From Cyclobacteriaceae bacterium (GTDB taxonomy: Bacteria > Bacteroidota > Bacteroidia > Cytophagales > Cyclobacteriaceae), in NCBI GenBank assembly GCA_021648745.1, contig JAKISE010000013.1, positions 1-50,659 of the forward strand: 50,659 nucleotides of DNA. Direction: 5' to 3'. Shown piece by piece: positions 41,965 to 50,399 of this stretch; position 1 is the first letter of the stretch; every line of letters starts with the position of its first letter. A program made the position numbers and the translations under genes. Below the pieces are notes generated by a model. That model saw only the letters and a program-made list of their open reading frames with translations, did not search any database and had not been told where the DNA came from.

Positions 41965-42927
41965 TTATTTACTCCCTGCACTAAAAAGCTTTTGCTTTTC
42001 ATCTTTGGTTAGGCTTTCGTAACCGTGCTGCGAAATTTTATCTAAAATAGCATCTATTTCATCTTGCGAAACATCTGAACTTCCTGATGATTTAGGATTG
42101 CTTGAAGTTGATTTTTTCTTACTAGAAGTCTTTTCAGAAGCAGATTTTTTATAGGAAACGTGCACCTTAGGTTGATGTACAAAAAAGCTCTTGGCAAAGC
42201 TAATAAACCAATGAACAGGTTTGCCTAAGTCCGTTCCAGCTTGCAGTTGTTTTATAAACATAAAGCCTAAAGCAGCTCCTCCTAAATGCGCTAAATTACC
42301 ACCTGCATTTGCTCCTGTAGTATTAACAAGAGATATAAACACATAAGCCAGGGCAATATATTTTATACGAACAGGGCCAAAAAACATTAAATGCATACTA
42401 TAATTCGGCATTAATGTAGCGGCTCCAACCACTACAGCATACACCCCGCCAGAAGCACCCAGCATCACGGAAGTATTTACATTATTTGTAAACGGAGGAA
42501 CAAGGTTATACATTAATAAATAGAGCAAGCCTCCAGCGACCCCTCCTAACACATATAAGCTAACCACTTTTCCTCCACCCAAAAATTCCTTTATAATGAG
42601 CCCGAACCAATACAGAAAAAGCATATTAAATATGATATGCATAAACCCACCGTGCATAAAAAAATAGGTAATTAAGGTCCAAGGTTGGGTTATAAATGCA
42701 CTAAAAGAAGCTGGCAATAAGAAATAACTTTCAATTACTTCATACAAAGAAGTAGCTTGAATAAAAAATAAAATAACGTGTAACAAGCTAAAGACGACAA
42801 ACACAGCTACATTAATAAAAATGAGCTGCATCAATCCATTATCAGGCAATTTAAAAGCGTTTTTAAACTCCTTCATAATGCCAGAACCAAATCCTCCTCT
42901 TCCGTATGTTGGTCTTCCGTATTGCAT
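41965..42927 (-). CDS. Rhomboid family intramembrane serine protease with C-terminal helical tail
   Basis: 320 residues with six to seven helices. Catalytic Ser159 in GASGGVYAV and His214 in NLAHLGG form the dyad; HxxxN is present in GFMHIIFNMLFL (94-105). A basic linker (KKSASEKTSSKKKS) and a short C-terminal helical domain (about 282-320: DEIDAILDKISQHGYESLT) of the DUF6576 type follow. Rhomboids cut transmembrane substrates within the bilayer. It is the last gene of the small-membrane-protein, mutL, rhomboid, rhomboid operon, with 1 bp from its neighbour. Confidence 0.93.
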   Translation of the reverse strand: MQYGRPTYGRGGFGSGIMKEFKNAFKLPDNGLMQLIFINVAVFVVFSLLHVILFFIQATSLYEVIESYFLLPASFSAFITQPWTLITYFFMHGGFMHIIFNMLFLYWFGLIIKEFLGGGKVVSLYVLGGVAGGLLYLLMYNLVPPFTNNVNTSVMLGASGGVYAVVVGAATLMPNYSMHLMFFGPVRIKYIALAYVFISLVNTTGANAGGNLAHLGGAALGFMFIKQLQAGTDLGKPVHWFISFAKSFFVHQPKVHVSYKKSASEKTSSKKKSTSSNPKSSGSSDVSQDEIDAILDKISQHGYESLTKDEKQKLFSAGSK

Positions 42928-42928
42928 A

Positions 42929-43723
42929 TTAATAGAAATTATTACGTTGCTTACTCCACAACTTAATCATTATAAAGGCAAAGACCATACCGCCTAAGTG
43001 TGCTAAATGAGCTACGTTGTCCCCAGACTTATGCCCAAATTCAGAGAAAATGGCCATGCCACCTAAAATTACCACTAAGTATTTTGCTTTTATGGGTATG
43101 GGCGGAAACAGCAGCATCAACTGGGTATTGGGAAACAACATTCCAAATGCCATTAATATTCCGTAAATGGCACCAGATGCCCCAACCATTGGCACGTTAA
43201 TTTCAAGACCGTAAATATCATTTAAATAGCCAATGCTTTGTTTTTTTGCTGATTCATCGTTTGCATTATCGTTAAAGTATTGGATAAAATCATACACTTG
43301 GTCATAGTATTGGGGAGAATACTTAGAAACAAAAACTGCAAAATCATCAGGGTTTGGATTTTGAGAATATTCTTCCATTTTATTCTTCATTGGTATCGTT
43401 TGAGAATATTTTACGCCCTCATAAAATAAACCTGCTCCAATACCAGTAATTAGGTAGAATGTTAAAAATTTTTTTGGACCCCAAAACTGTTCCAGCAAAG
43501 GCCCTAAAAACATGAGTCCCATCATATTAAACAAAATATGCATAAACCCACCATGGGCAAACATATAAGTAAATAATTGGAAGGGCATAAAATTCGGTGA
43601 CTCTAAATGCCATAAACCCAGAAATAAATTAATATTACTCATTCCTAATAAGGAAGGGATGAAGTAAGCTGCCACCGTAATGATGAGCAGATTTTTAACC
43701 ATTGGAGTTAATCGTTGAAACAT
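42929..43723 (-). CDS. Rhomboid family intramembrane serine protease
   Basis: 264 residues. Ser183 in GASGAIYGIL and His242 in AHLAHLGG make the catalytic dyad; the HxxxN motif is present (GFMHILFNMMGL, 59-70). A polar insert of about 65 residues (112-178) between helices, rich in Asn, Asp and Tyr, replaces the usual short loop, which may form a periplasmic cap. It has 1 bp to the other rhomboid gene and 6 bp after mutL. Two tandem paralogues next to mutL are common in Bacteroidota. Confidence 0.93.
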   Translation of the reverse strand: MFQRLTPMVKNLLIITVAAYFIPSLLGMSNINLFLGLWHLESPNFMPFQLFTYMFAHGGFMHILFNMMGLMFLGPLLEQFWGPKKFLTFYLITGIGAGLFYEGVKYSQTIPMKNKMEEYSQNPNPDDFAVFVSKYSPQYYDQVYDFIQYFNDNANDESAKKQSIGYLNDIYGLEINVPMVGASGAIYGILMAFGMLFPNTQLMLLFPPIPIKAKYLVVILGGMAIFSEFGHKSGDNVAHLAHLGGMVFAFIMIKLWSKQRNNFY

Positions 43724-43729
43724 ATTCTA

Positions 43730-45532
43730 TTAAAAAAAGTCTTTTATTTGGTTCAAATCTAATACAAAATAGGTCGAGCGACCATCGGGTGCAAAATTGG
43801 GTACTTCACAACCAAACAACTCATCTATCATTGCATTTATTTCTTCTTGCAGTAACACTTGCCCTGCTTTAATGCACGACCGTTTTGCCAATGCTCTACT
43901 TAAGTTTTCCTTAGTACTAATCGTTAAGCTCGACTTATTTATTTTAAATTGGTCAATTAGTCCTTCAAAAACAGTCTTTTCTTGTCCTGCCACCACAGTT
44001 AAAGGGGCTCCATTTATAACCACCGAACTTTGGCCAAACTCTTCAAAAGCAAATCCAAGGCTGGTAAGTTCTGTTCTCATATCCAATACGAGGGCATGGT
44101 CGGCAGGGTTTAGCTCTACATTAATAGGAAACAGTAATTGTTGGGTTTGGCCTTTGGTTCCTTGTAAAAAAGCTTGGTATTTTTCGAATAAAATGCGCTC
44201 GTGCGCAGCTTCTTGGTCAATCAAAAGAACCCCTGATTTCACTTGTGAAAAAATATACTGATTGTGCAATTGAAATTTTATTCCTAAGCTAGTCGCCTCC
44301 TTATTATCAGAATCGTTTAAGGCACTTTCAACAGTAAATGATTCTGAAGGAGAAGTAGTGAAATTAAGTTTAGATTGCTTTATTTCTTCGGTGTAGAGGC
44401 TCTCCCAATTCTTTAGATTAGGATCCTTCTCAATATTTCTAAACTGAGTGTAAGCAGTGTCTTTGTTACTTGGTTGCCCAATGTTCATTGCTTGCAGCTG
44501 GGCAAAATTAACATTAGAATCAAAATCTATGGCTGGTCCAAAATTATGAGTACCCAACGCTTGTCGTATGGCAGCTAATAGCACTCCATACACCGTGCGC
44601 TCATCATCAAATTTAATTTCGGTTTTAGTGGGGTGCACATTTACATCTATCCGTGCAGGATCCATTTCTATGAACAGCACATAAAACGGATGGGTATCTT
44701 GCTGAAGCAGGCCTTGGTATGCATTTAAAATAGCGTGGTGCAAATAGCTACTTTTGATAAACCGATTGTTTACAAAAAAGAATTGCTCTCCTCTCGATTT
44801 TTTAGCAAACTCTGGTTTGCCAATATATCCTTTAATGGATATTGAATCAGTTTCTTCATTACAAGTGGCTAATTGCTCTTTATAATGTTGACCAAATAAC
44901 CCAACAATTCGTTGGCTAAGCTTGCCTGCTGGCAAATTATAGGTTTCCAAATCATTTTGATAAAACTCAAATTCAATACTTGGATTTGCGAGGGCTATCC
45001 GTTGAAACTCATCTACTAAATGGCGGGTTTCTACCCCATTAGATTTTAGAAAATTTCTTCGAGCAGGAATATTATAAAATAAGTTACGTACACTAATACT
45101 AGTACCCTTTGCACAAGAAACCGGCTGCTGATTAGTAATTTCTGATGCCGAAACTTCAATGGAAGTACCAAGCTCTTGCTCATCCATTTTTGTTTTTAAC
45201 TCAAACTGAGAAACTGCAGCTATGGATGCTATGGCTTCTCCACGAAACCCCATGGTTGTTAGAGAAAACAAATCTTCGGCCTTACGAATTTTGGAGGTGG
45301 CATGCCGCTCTAAGCTCATACGCGCATCGGTCTCATTCATACCGCTACCATTATCAATTACTTGTATCAGGGATTTTCCAGCCTCTTTAATAATTACTTT
45401 AATGTGGGTAGCTCCGGCATCAACCGCATTTTCGAGCAGTTCTTTTAAGGCCGATGATGGCCTTTGCACCACTTCTCCTGCTGCAATTTGGTTTGCAATT
45501 GCATCGGGCAATAATTGAATTATACTAGGCAT
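43730..45532 (-). CDS. mutL: DNA mismatch repair protein MutL
   Basis: 600 residues. GHKL ATPase motifs are intact: ELLENAVDAGA (31-41), IDNGSGM (59-65), TMGFRGEAIASI (93-104). The C-terminal domain (about 415-600) is the endonuclease-type dimerisation domain, but the metal motif DQHA is DQEA (439-442), and the later CPHGRP-type site reads APDGRS, so nicking activity may be reduced or lost. MutL couples MutS mismatch recognition to downstream excision. It is the second gene of a four-gene operon and follows the small membrane protein by 6 bp. Confidence 0.96.
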   Translation of the reverse strand: MPSIIQLLPDAIANQIAAGEVVQRPSSALKELLENAVDAGATHIKVIIKEAGKSLIQVIDNGSGMNETDARMSLERHATSKIRKAEDLFSLTTMGFRGEAIASIAAVSQFELKTKMDEQELGTSIEVSASEITNQQPVSCAKGTSISVRNLFYNIPARRNFLKSNGVETRHLVDEFQRIALANPSIEFEFYQNDLETYNLPAGKLSQRIVGLFGQHYKEQLATCNEETDSISIKGYIGKPEFAKKSRGEQFFFVNNRFIKSSYLHHAILNAYQGLLQQDTHPFYVLFIEMDPARIDVNVHPTKTEIKFDDERTVYGVLLAAIRQALGTHNFGPAIDFDSNVNFAQLQAMNIGQPSNKDTAYTQFRNIEKDPNLKNWESLYTEEIKQSKLNFTTSPSESFTVESALNDSDNKEATSLGIKFQLHNQYIFSQVKSGVLLIDQEAAHERILFEKYQAFLQGTKGQTQQLLFPINVELNPADHALVLDMRTELTSLGFAFEEFGQSSVVINGAPLTVVAGQEKTVFEGLIDQFKINKSSLTISTKENLSRALAKRSCIKAGQVLLQEEINAMIDELFGCEVPNFAPDGRSTYFVLDLNQIKDFF

Positions 45533-45538
45533 ATAAAA

Positions 45539-45883
45539 CTATGAGCGTTTTAATCTAGCAATAATATAGATGAGTACACCAATTCCGAAAACCCCATAAA
45601 CGGCCATTAGACCAAAGTACAAATAGCCTACTGTGCCTCCAAGAAGTAAAATGACAAACAAAAATCGAAGTATGCTACTGTTATCCTTTTTACTTACTCC
45701 TCTATCAAATGCTGTAGCAATACGAGTTCCTGGAACATAGGTACCCTTCTTTTTTTCTGCATTTATTTCTGCTATAATGAGCCTTTCTCTATTCTCCACC
45801 TCATCTTTTATAGGGTCGTAATGCCTTGGTTTAATATGAAACCGTTGATGTTTGGGAATTTTAATTAAAGAAGGAATTTTCAT
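45539..45883 (-). CDS. Small conserved membrane protein next to mutL
   Basis: 114 residues. The N-terminal half is basic and ordered (KIPKHQRFHIKPRHYDPIKD), and the C-terminal half holds two helices (ILRFLFVILLLGGTVGYLYF and VYGVFGIGVLIYIIA). The PRHYDPIKDEVENRE pattern is shared with small Bacteroidota proteins sometimes misnamed riboflavin synthase beta. Function unknown. It is the first gene of the mutL-rhomboid operon, 6 bp before mutL, and a MITE remnant lies upstream. Confidence 0.7.
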   Translation of the reverse strand: MKIPSLIKIPKHQRFHIKPRHYDPIKDEVENRERLIIAEINAEKKKGTYVPGTRIATAFDRGVSKKDNSSILRFLFVILLLGGTVGYLYFGLMAVYGVFGIGVLIYIIARLKRS

Positions 45884-45932
45884 ATTTGAAATCGACTTTT
45901 AAAATGATAACTTGAGATTACATCATTAATAC

Positions 45933-46030
45933 AAATTTATTTGAATTAACTCGTTTGTCCTCCATAAATTTGAGTTGTTTACAAAATTTCGCTTAAAGCT
46001 GATTGTATTGCTTAGGTCAAATTCAGATTT
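45933..46030. mobile_element. Degraded right-half copy of the MITE-like element
   Basis: Aligns by eye with 20320-20417 in the same direction at roughly 80% identity over 98 columns with one gap, including TTGAATTAAC, CTTAAAGCTGA and CTTAGG. The left half and internal hairpin are missing. It lies between divergent genes (small membrane protein and GH3/BLA hydrolase), so it may influence their promoters. Confidence 0.65.
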
Positions 46031-46066
46031 AAAGGTTTACTTTGGTTTATTAGGAATTCATTTTTT

Positions 46067-48457
46067 ATGCAATCGAACATTTTTCGTTTCTTTTTAGTCT
46101 CCTTCATTCTTCAGTATAACCTGTTGTTTGCTTATCAGGCTCCCTCAAAGGAGGCATTGAGATGGGCTAACAGCCAAGTAAATAAGCTCAATTTTAAACA
46201 ACAACTAGCTCAACTTATTTGGACAGCAGACAGTTCAGAATTCAAAAGTCATGGAGGAATTATTACAAATAATAGAGATTTAATTAAGGAGAAGAATGCT
46301 GAAACATCAACTTACACCGTTTTAAATATTTTTAAGGGAATTACCAGCACTCCAAATGTGATCCCGTTTCCTGGGTATGCTATTCGTGAAAAACATGCTG
46401 GAGAATCATTTTTTTTTGCAAAACAGCTAACTCAGGCTGATTTTGTAATTGACATGAAACCATCCAGTTCTGCTATTTTTTATGGCATTCAGATTAGTAA
46501 TAATCAGTTACAACTTACACCCCATTTTAATAAAGATAGCCTTGATGTTGCGCTATCAACTTACGACCAAATTTGGTGGCTCTCTTCTAATATTTCGGTT
46601 GAAAAAACGTTGAACAGAGGAAAGAAAATATCTAAAAAAACAAAAAAAAGAATTAAAGTTTTAGCCGAAAGAGCATTAGCAAAAAAATACGTTGTTAAGC
46701 ACAATGCTAAAAAAAAAGCAGGACCAACTAACTTAGATGATTACACAAGATGGGCTTGGAAGCAATATAGCTTAGGCATATCATTATTAAATAATCCTGC
46801 TAAGTTGCCTATTAAAATATTAGACACTGCTAGTTTTTGCGCCTTGGCAACTAACGAAAATGATTTCTTTTCTTTTAGGCGACACTTAAACTTTTACTCG
46901 AATTTTGATTTTTTGCTAGAGGGGCTTAACGATAACTCGTTAGAAACAGTAGAAAAATTATCGAAATACAGCTATGCTATTATTCCGGCTCAGCAATTGT
47001 CAGATGCGCAGGTTATTAAGATTAACAAGATTTCTGCCTTTACAGAGGTGATTCTTGTTTGGTACTCAAACTCATTTCCCCCAAAAGAACTATTATCAAG
47101 AATTACACAGATCCACTCTCCAGAGCTAAATGGAGTAACAGAGGCACTAGTTCCTCAACTTATTTTTGGCGCTTTAGGATTCAATTCTATAAAAAGCAAT
47201 ATTAGTTATGCTCCTCCTTCCATTGCAACACTGCCCATAGGCAGGCTACAATTTGGGCCGCCCGCCTTAGTTTATTTAAATGCCTCTGTATTGCAAAAAA
47301 TTGACACTGTAGTTAAAAACAGCATTAAGCAAAAGGCTACTCCAGGAAGCCAAGTATTAGTTGCCAAGAATGGAATTGTTGTCTATTATCAAAATTTTGG
47401 AAGTAAAACCTATAAAAGTTCTGATGCCATCAAAGATGGTTACTTATATGATTTAGCCTCACTAACTAAAGTTATGGCCACTACTCAAGCCATTATGTTT
47501 TTATCGGAACGTGGAATGTTGGATTTGGATAGACCAATTGCGCATTACTTGCCCGAAATGTGGGGAACAGATAAAGAGTTTATTCCTGTAAGAGAGATAT
47601 TGGCACACCAAGCTGGGCTTTACCCTTACATTCCTTTTTGGAAAAATGTGTTGCCTAAACGAGATTTAGCAGGTGCGCTCACCCACCAAAAATCAAAGGA
47701 TGCTTTCCAAATAGGGCAAAACACTTATATAGCTCCTTACTTGAAAGATTCTCTTTTAAGTTGGTCTATTCATTCAAAAAGATTACGGAAATCTGATAAT
47801 GAACAAGCGTACGGGTATAAGTATAGTGATATCGGATTTATAATTCTTAAAACACTGGTTGAACGCATTGTAAACCAACCACTTGATGAATTTTTAGATC
47901 AAAATTTATATGCACCGTTAGGTATGAACCGCACAACTTTTAATCCGCTAAATAAATTTTCGGCCAATAAAATTGTGCCTACCGAAGGCAATGGAAAGTT
48001 TAGAATTGGAGAACTAACAGGCTTTGTAAATGACCAAAATGCGGCATTAATTGGTGGAGTTTCGGGTCATGCGGGTCTATTTAGTAATGCTTTAGACCTA
48101 GCCAAACTTATGCAACTACAATTGCAGCTTGGCACGTATGGAGGAACAACTTTTTTGTATCCTGAAACAATATTAAACTTTACTAAACGACAATACGTTG
48201 GAAACCGAAGAGGATTAGGATGGGACAAGCCTAGTAGAGGTTCTAGTGGACCTACAACAGGTTTAGCCTCTCAAAAAACGTTTGGTCATACAGGTTTTAC
48301 AGGAACGGCAGCCTGGGCAGACCCAGAACACCAATTAATTTTTATATTTTTATCAAACAGAGTATATCCTGATCCTGAAAATTTTAAACTAATTCAGTTA
48401 AATGTGAGAACCAATATTCAAGGGTTAGTTTACGAAGCCATAGATTTTAATAATTGA
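46067..48457 (+). CDS. Beta-lactamase-family serine hydrolase with a decayed GH3-like N-terminal half
   Basis: 796 residues; signal peptide to about residue 23 (FFLVSFILQYNLLFAYQ). Residues about 400-796 are a complete class C-type serine hydrolase: S465-L-T-K468, Y586-S-D588, and HTG 741-743. The N-terminal part looks like the GH3/NagZ module normally fused to this domain in Bacteroidota (RWANSQVNKLNFKQQLAQLI; FPGYAIREKHAGE; a later GH3-C-like strand pattern), but it is about 390 instead of about 570 residues and the KHFxGH-type and catalytic Asp motifs cannot be found. It is probably exported and acts on peptidoglycan peptides or lactam-like bonds. bshA follows by 10 bp. Confidence 0.88.
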   Translation: MQSNIFRFFLVSFILQYNLLFAYQAPSKEALRWANSQVNKLNFKQQLAQLIWTADSSEFKSHGGIITNNRDLIKEKNAETSTYTVLNIFKGITSTPNVIPFPGYAIREKHAGESFFFAKQLTQADFVIDMKPSSSAIFYGIQISNNQLQLTPHFNKDSLDVALSTYDQIWWLSSNISVEKTLNRGKKISKKTKKRIKVLAERALAKKYVVKHNAKKKAGPTNLDDYTRWAWKQYSLGISLLNNPAKLPIKILDTASFCALATNENDFFSFRRHLNFYSNFDFLLEGLNDNSLETVEKLSKYSYAIIPAQQLSDAQVIKINKISAFTEVILVWYSNSFPPKELLSRITQIHSPELNGVTEALVPQLIFGALGFNSIKSNISYAPPSIATLPIGRLQFGPPALVYLNASVLQKIDTVVKNSIKQKATPGSQVLVAKNGIVVYYQNFGSKTYKSSDAIKDGYLYDLASLTKVMATTQAIMFLSERGMLDLDRPIAHYLPEMWGTDKEFIPVREILAHQAGLYPYIPFWKNVLPKRDLAGALTHQKSKDAFQIGQNTYIAPYLKDSLLSWSIHSKRLRKSDNEQAYGYKYSDIGFIILKTLVERIVNQPLDEFLDQNLYAPLGMNRTTFNPLNKFSANKIVPTEGNGKFRIGELTGFVNDQNAALIGGVSGHAGLFSNALDLAKLMQLQLQLGTYGGTTFLYPETILNFTKRQYVGNRRGLGWDKPSRGSSGPTTGLASQKTFGHTGFTGTAAWADPEHQLIFIFLSNRVYPDPENFKLIQLNVRTNIQGLVYEAIDFNN

Positions 48458-48467
48458 CATAAAAAAC

Positions 48468-49592
48468 ATGAAAATAGGAATTGTTTGTTATCCAACTTTT
48501 GGAGGTAGTGGAGTAGTTGCCACCGAATTGGGCAAAGCACTAGGTCAATATGGGCATGAAATTCATTTCATAACCTATTCACAACCTATGCGACTCGATT
48601 TTTTCAATCAAAATATTTTTTACCATGAGGTTTCCTTTAACTCTTATCCCCTATTTAAGTATCCTCCTTATGAAATGGCATTGGCAAGTAAAATGGTTGA
48701 TATCGCCAAGTTTGCAAAATTAGATTTGTTGCATGTTCATTATGCTATCCCACATGCTTCTGCTGCGCATCTGGCCAAACAGATATTGGCCGAAGAAGGA
48801 ATAAATTTGCCTTTCATAACTACCCTCCATGGCACAGACATAACCTTAGTGGGCAAAGACCCCTCTTACGAGCCAGTTGTAGCTTATTCCATTAATAAAT
48901 CTGATGGCGTTACTTCTGTTTCTGAAGACCTAAAGAAAGATACACTTAACCATTTTAAGATAACAAACGATATAAGGGTAATTCCTAATTTTATTGATTT
49001 AGAACGTTTTAAAAGGTATAAAAAAGATCATTTTAAAACGGCAATATGCCCAAATGGGGAAAAGTTAATCGTTCATACTTCCAATTTTCGAACGGTTAAA
49101 AGAGTAGATGATGCTATCCGAATTTTTAAAACAATTTCTGACAACATTCCGGCTAAATTATTGCTGGTTGGCGATGGACCTGAACGTGTAAATATGGAAG
49201 TGCTTTGTAGGGAGCTAGATGTGTGTGATGATGTTCGTTTCCTAGGAAAGTTAGATGCCGTGGAAGAAGTGCTTTCTGTGGCCGATTTGTTTTTAATGCC
49301 TTCTGAGAAGGAGAGTTTTGGGTTGGCGGCATTAGAAGCCATGGCTTGCCAAGTTCCCGTTATTTCAACCAATGCGGGGGGAATTCCTGAATTAAACACC
49401 CATGGCAAAACAGGCTTTGTTAGTGAAATTGGAGATGTAGAAGATATGAGTAAAAATGCGCTGTTCATTTTGAAAGATGAAAATTTAGCTGGTTTTAAAG
49501 CGGCCGCTCTCGCCAGAGCTCATGAGCTTGATGTTAACAAAATTGTTCCTCAATACGAAGCATATTATAATGAGGTACTGGCTAAAAAGTAG
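48468..49592 (+). CDS. bshA: N-acetyl-alpha-D-glucosaminyl L-malate synthase
   Basis: 374 residues, GT4 glycosyltransferase. N-terminal MKIGIVCYPTFGGSGVVATE is the BshA signature, followed by HVHYAIPHASAAHLA, TLHGTDITLVGKDPSY, and the C-terminal nucleotide-sugar motif MPSEKESFGLAALEAMAC with EX7E. It joins UDP-GlcNAc and malate in the first step of bacillithiol, the low-molecular-weight thiol of many Bacteroidota. The other bsh genes are not in the window. It is 10 bp downstream of the GH3/BLA gene and probably co-transcribed. Confidence 0.93.
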   Translation: MKIGIVCYPTFGGSGVVATELGKALGQYGHEIHFITYSQPMRLDFFNQNIFYHEVSFNSYPLFKYPPYEMALASKMVDIAKFAKLDLLHVHYAIPHASAAHLAKQILAEEGINLPFITTLHGTDITLVGKDPSYEPVVAYSINKSDGVTSVSEDLKKDTLNHFKITNDIRVIPNFIDLERFKRYKKDHFKTAICPNGEKLIVHTSNFRTVKRVDDAIRIFKTISDNIPAKLLLVGDGPERVNMEVLCRELDVCDDVRFLGKLDAVEEVLSVADLFLMPSEKESFGLAALEAMACQVPVISTNAGGIPELNTHGKTGFVSEIGDVEDMSKNALFILKDENLAGFKAAALARAHELDVNKIVPQYEAYYNEVLAKK

Positions 49593-49666
49593 AAAGTTTA
49601 CATTTTAAACCAAGTTGTTGCATTTTATTTTTTACTCTTTTTTTATCTTAATTAATTAATACCTTT

Positions 49667-49674
49667 TACTTTTG
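49667..49674 (+). promoter_or_regulatory. Bacteroidota -7 promoter element (TACTTTTG)
   Basis: TACTTTTG matches TAnnTTTG and lies 17 nt before the ATG of the fatty-acid hydroxylase. The region upstream (49593-49666) is T-rich without a clear -33. Confidence 0.45.
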
Positions 49675-49691
49675 CATAAATAACCGCAGAC

Positions 49692-50342
49692 ATGTCAGTA
49701 ACAGTAATACCTAAAAATAAAGGGCGTAAGCAACTTTTTAATAATCCATTTCTCGAAAGGCTTACACGAACACATATTGCAATTCCGATAGGTATATTTA
49801 TTGTATATTCAATTTTATTATTGATTTACAGCATATACAGTGTGCAAACTTTAAGTATTGGGCAAACAATAATGTTTTTCTTTGTTGGTTTTTTCACCTT
49901 CACTTTGGTTGAATACTTAATGCACCGCTACTTGTTTCATATTGGCACAAGCACTCCGCGAAGAGAAAAATTTCAATACACATTACATGGGGTTCACCAC
50001 GAATACCCTAAAGACAAGGAGCGATTAGCGATGCCTCCAGTTATGAGCATTACTCTTTCTACAGCTCTTCTTTTTATTTTTAAGTTCTTTATCGGAGATC
50101 TTGTGTTTGTCTTTTTGCCAGGCTTTTTGGTTGGCTACGCAGGCTATTTAGTTATGCATTATATTCAGCATATATTCAAAGCTCCAAAAGGGTTCTTTAA
50201 CTCTTGGTGGGCAAACCACTCGGTGCATCATTATAAAGATCAGACGAAAGCCTATGGTGTTACTTCTCCACTTTGGGATTATGTATTTGGCACCATGCCT
50301 ACTAAAAAAGTAACTACAGTTTCGGGCAATATTGATAAGTAA
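49692..50342 (+). CDS. Fatty-acid hydroxylase / sterol desaturase family protein
   Basis: 216 residues with four helices. Histidine clusters for the di-iron site: H78 and H83 (LMHRYLFH), H99, H102 and H103 (HGVHHEYP), H156 and H160 (HYIQH), and H176, H179 and H180 (NHSVHHYK). The fold and HGxHH matches resemble FA2H/Scs7-type 2-hydroxylases without the cytochrome b5 domain. In Bacteroidota such enzymes could hydroxylate sphingolipid or ornithine-lipid acyl chains in the inner membrane, which is inference. Confidence 0.9.
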   Translation: MSVTVIPKNKGRKQLFNNPFLERLTRTHIAIPIGIFIVYSILLLIYSIYSVQTLSIGQTIMFFFVGFFTFTLVEYLMHRYLFHIGTSTPRREKFQYTLHGVHHEYPKDKERLAMPPVMSITLSTALLFIFKFFIGDLVFVFLPGFLVGYAGYLVMHYIQHIFKAPKGFFNSWWANHSVHHYKDQTKAYGVTSPLWDYVFGTMPTKKVTTVSGNIDK

Positions 50343-50399
50343 ATTAGTAATCGATTTTGCACTCGTTTAACTATTATTACGAGTGTCAATATTCTTGCA

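Noticed and set aside
43797..44261. 154-residue frame antisense to mutL
   Set aside because: Overlaps a gene with intact MutL motifs; no promoter, no recognisable domain, and its composition is that of a complementary-strand shadow.
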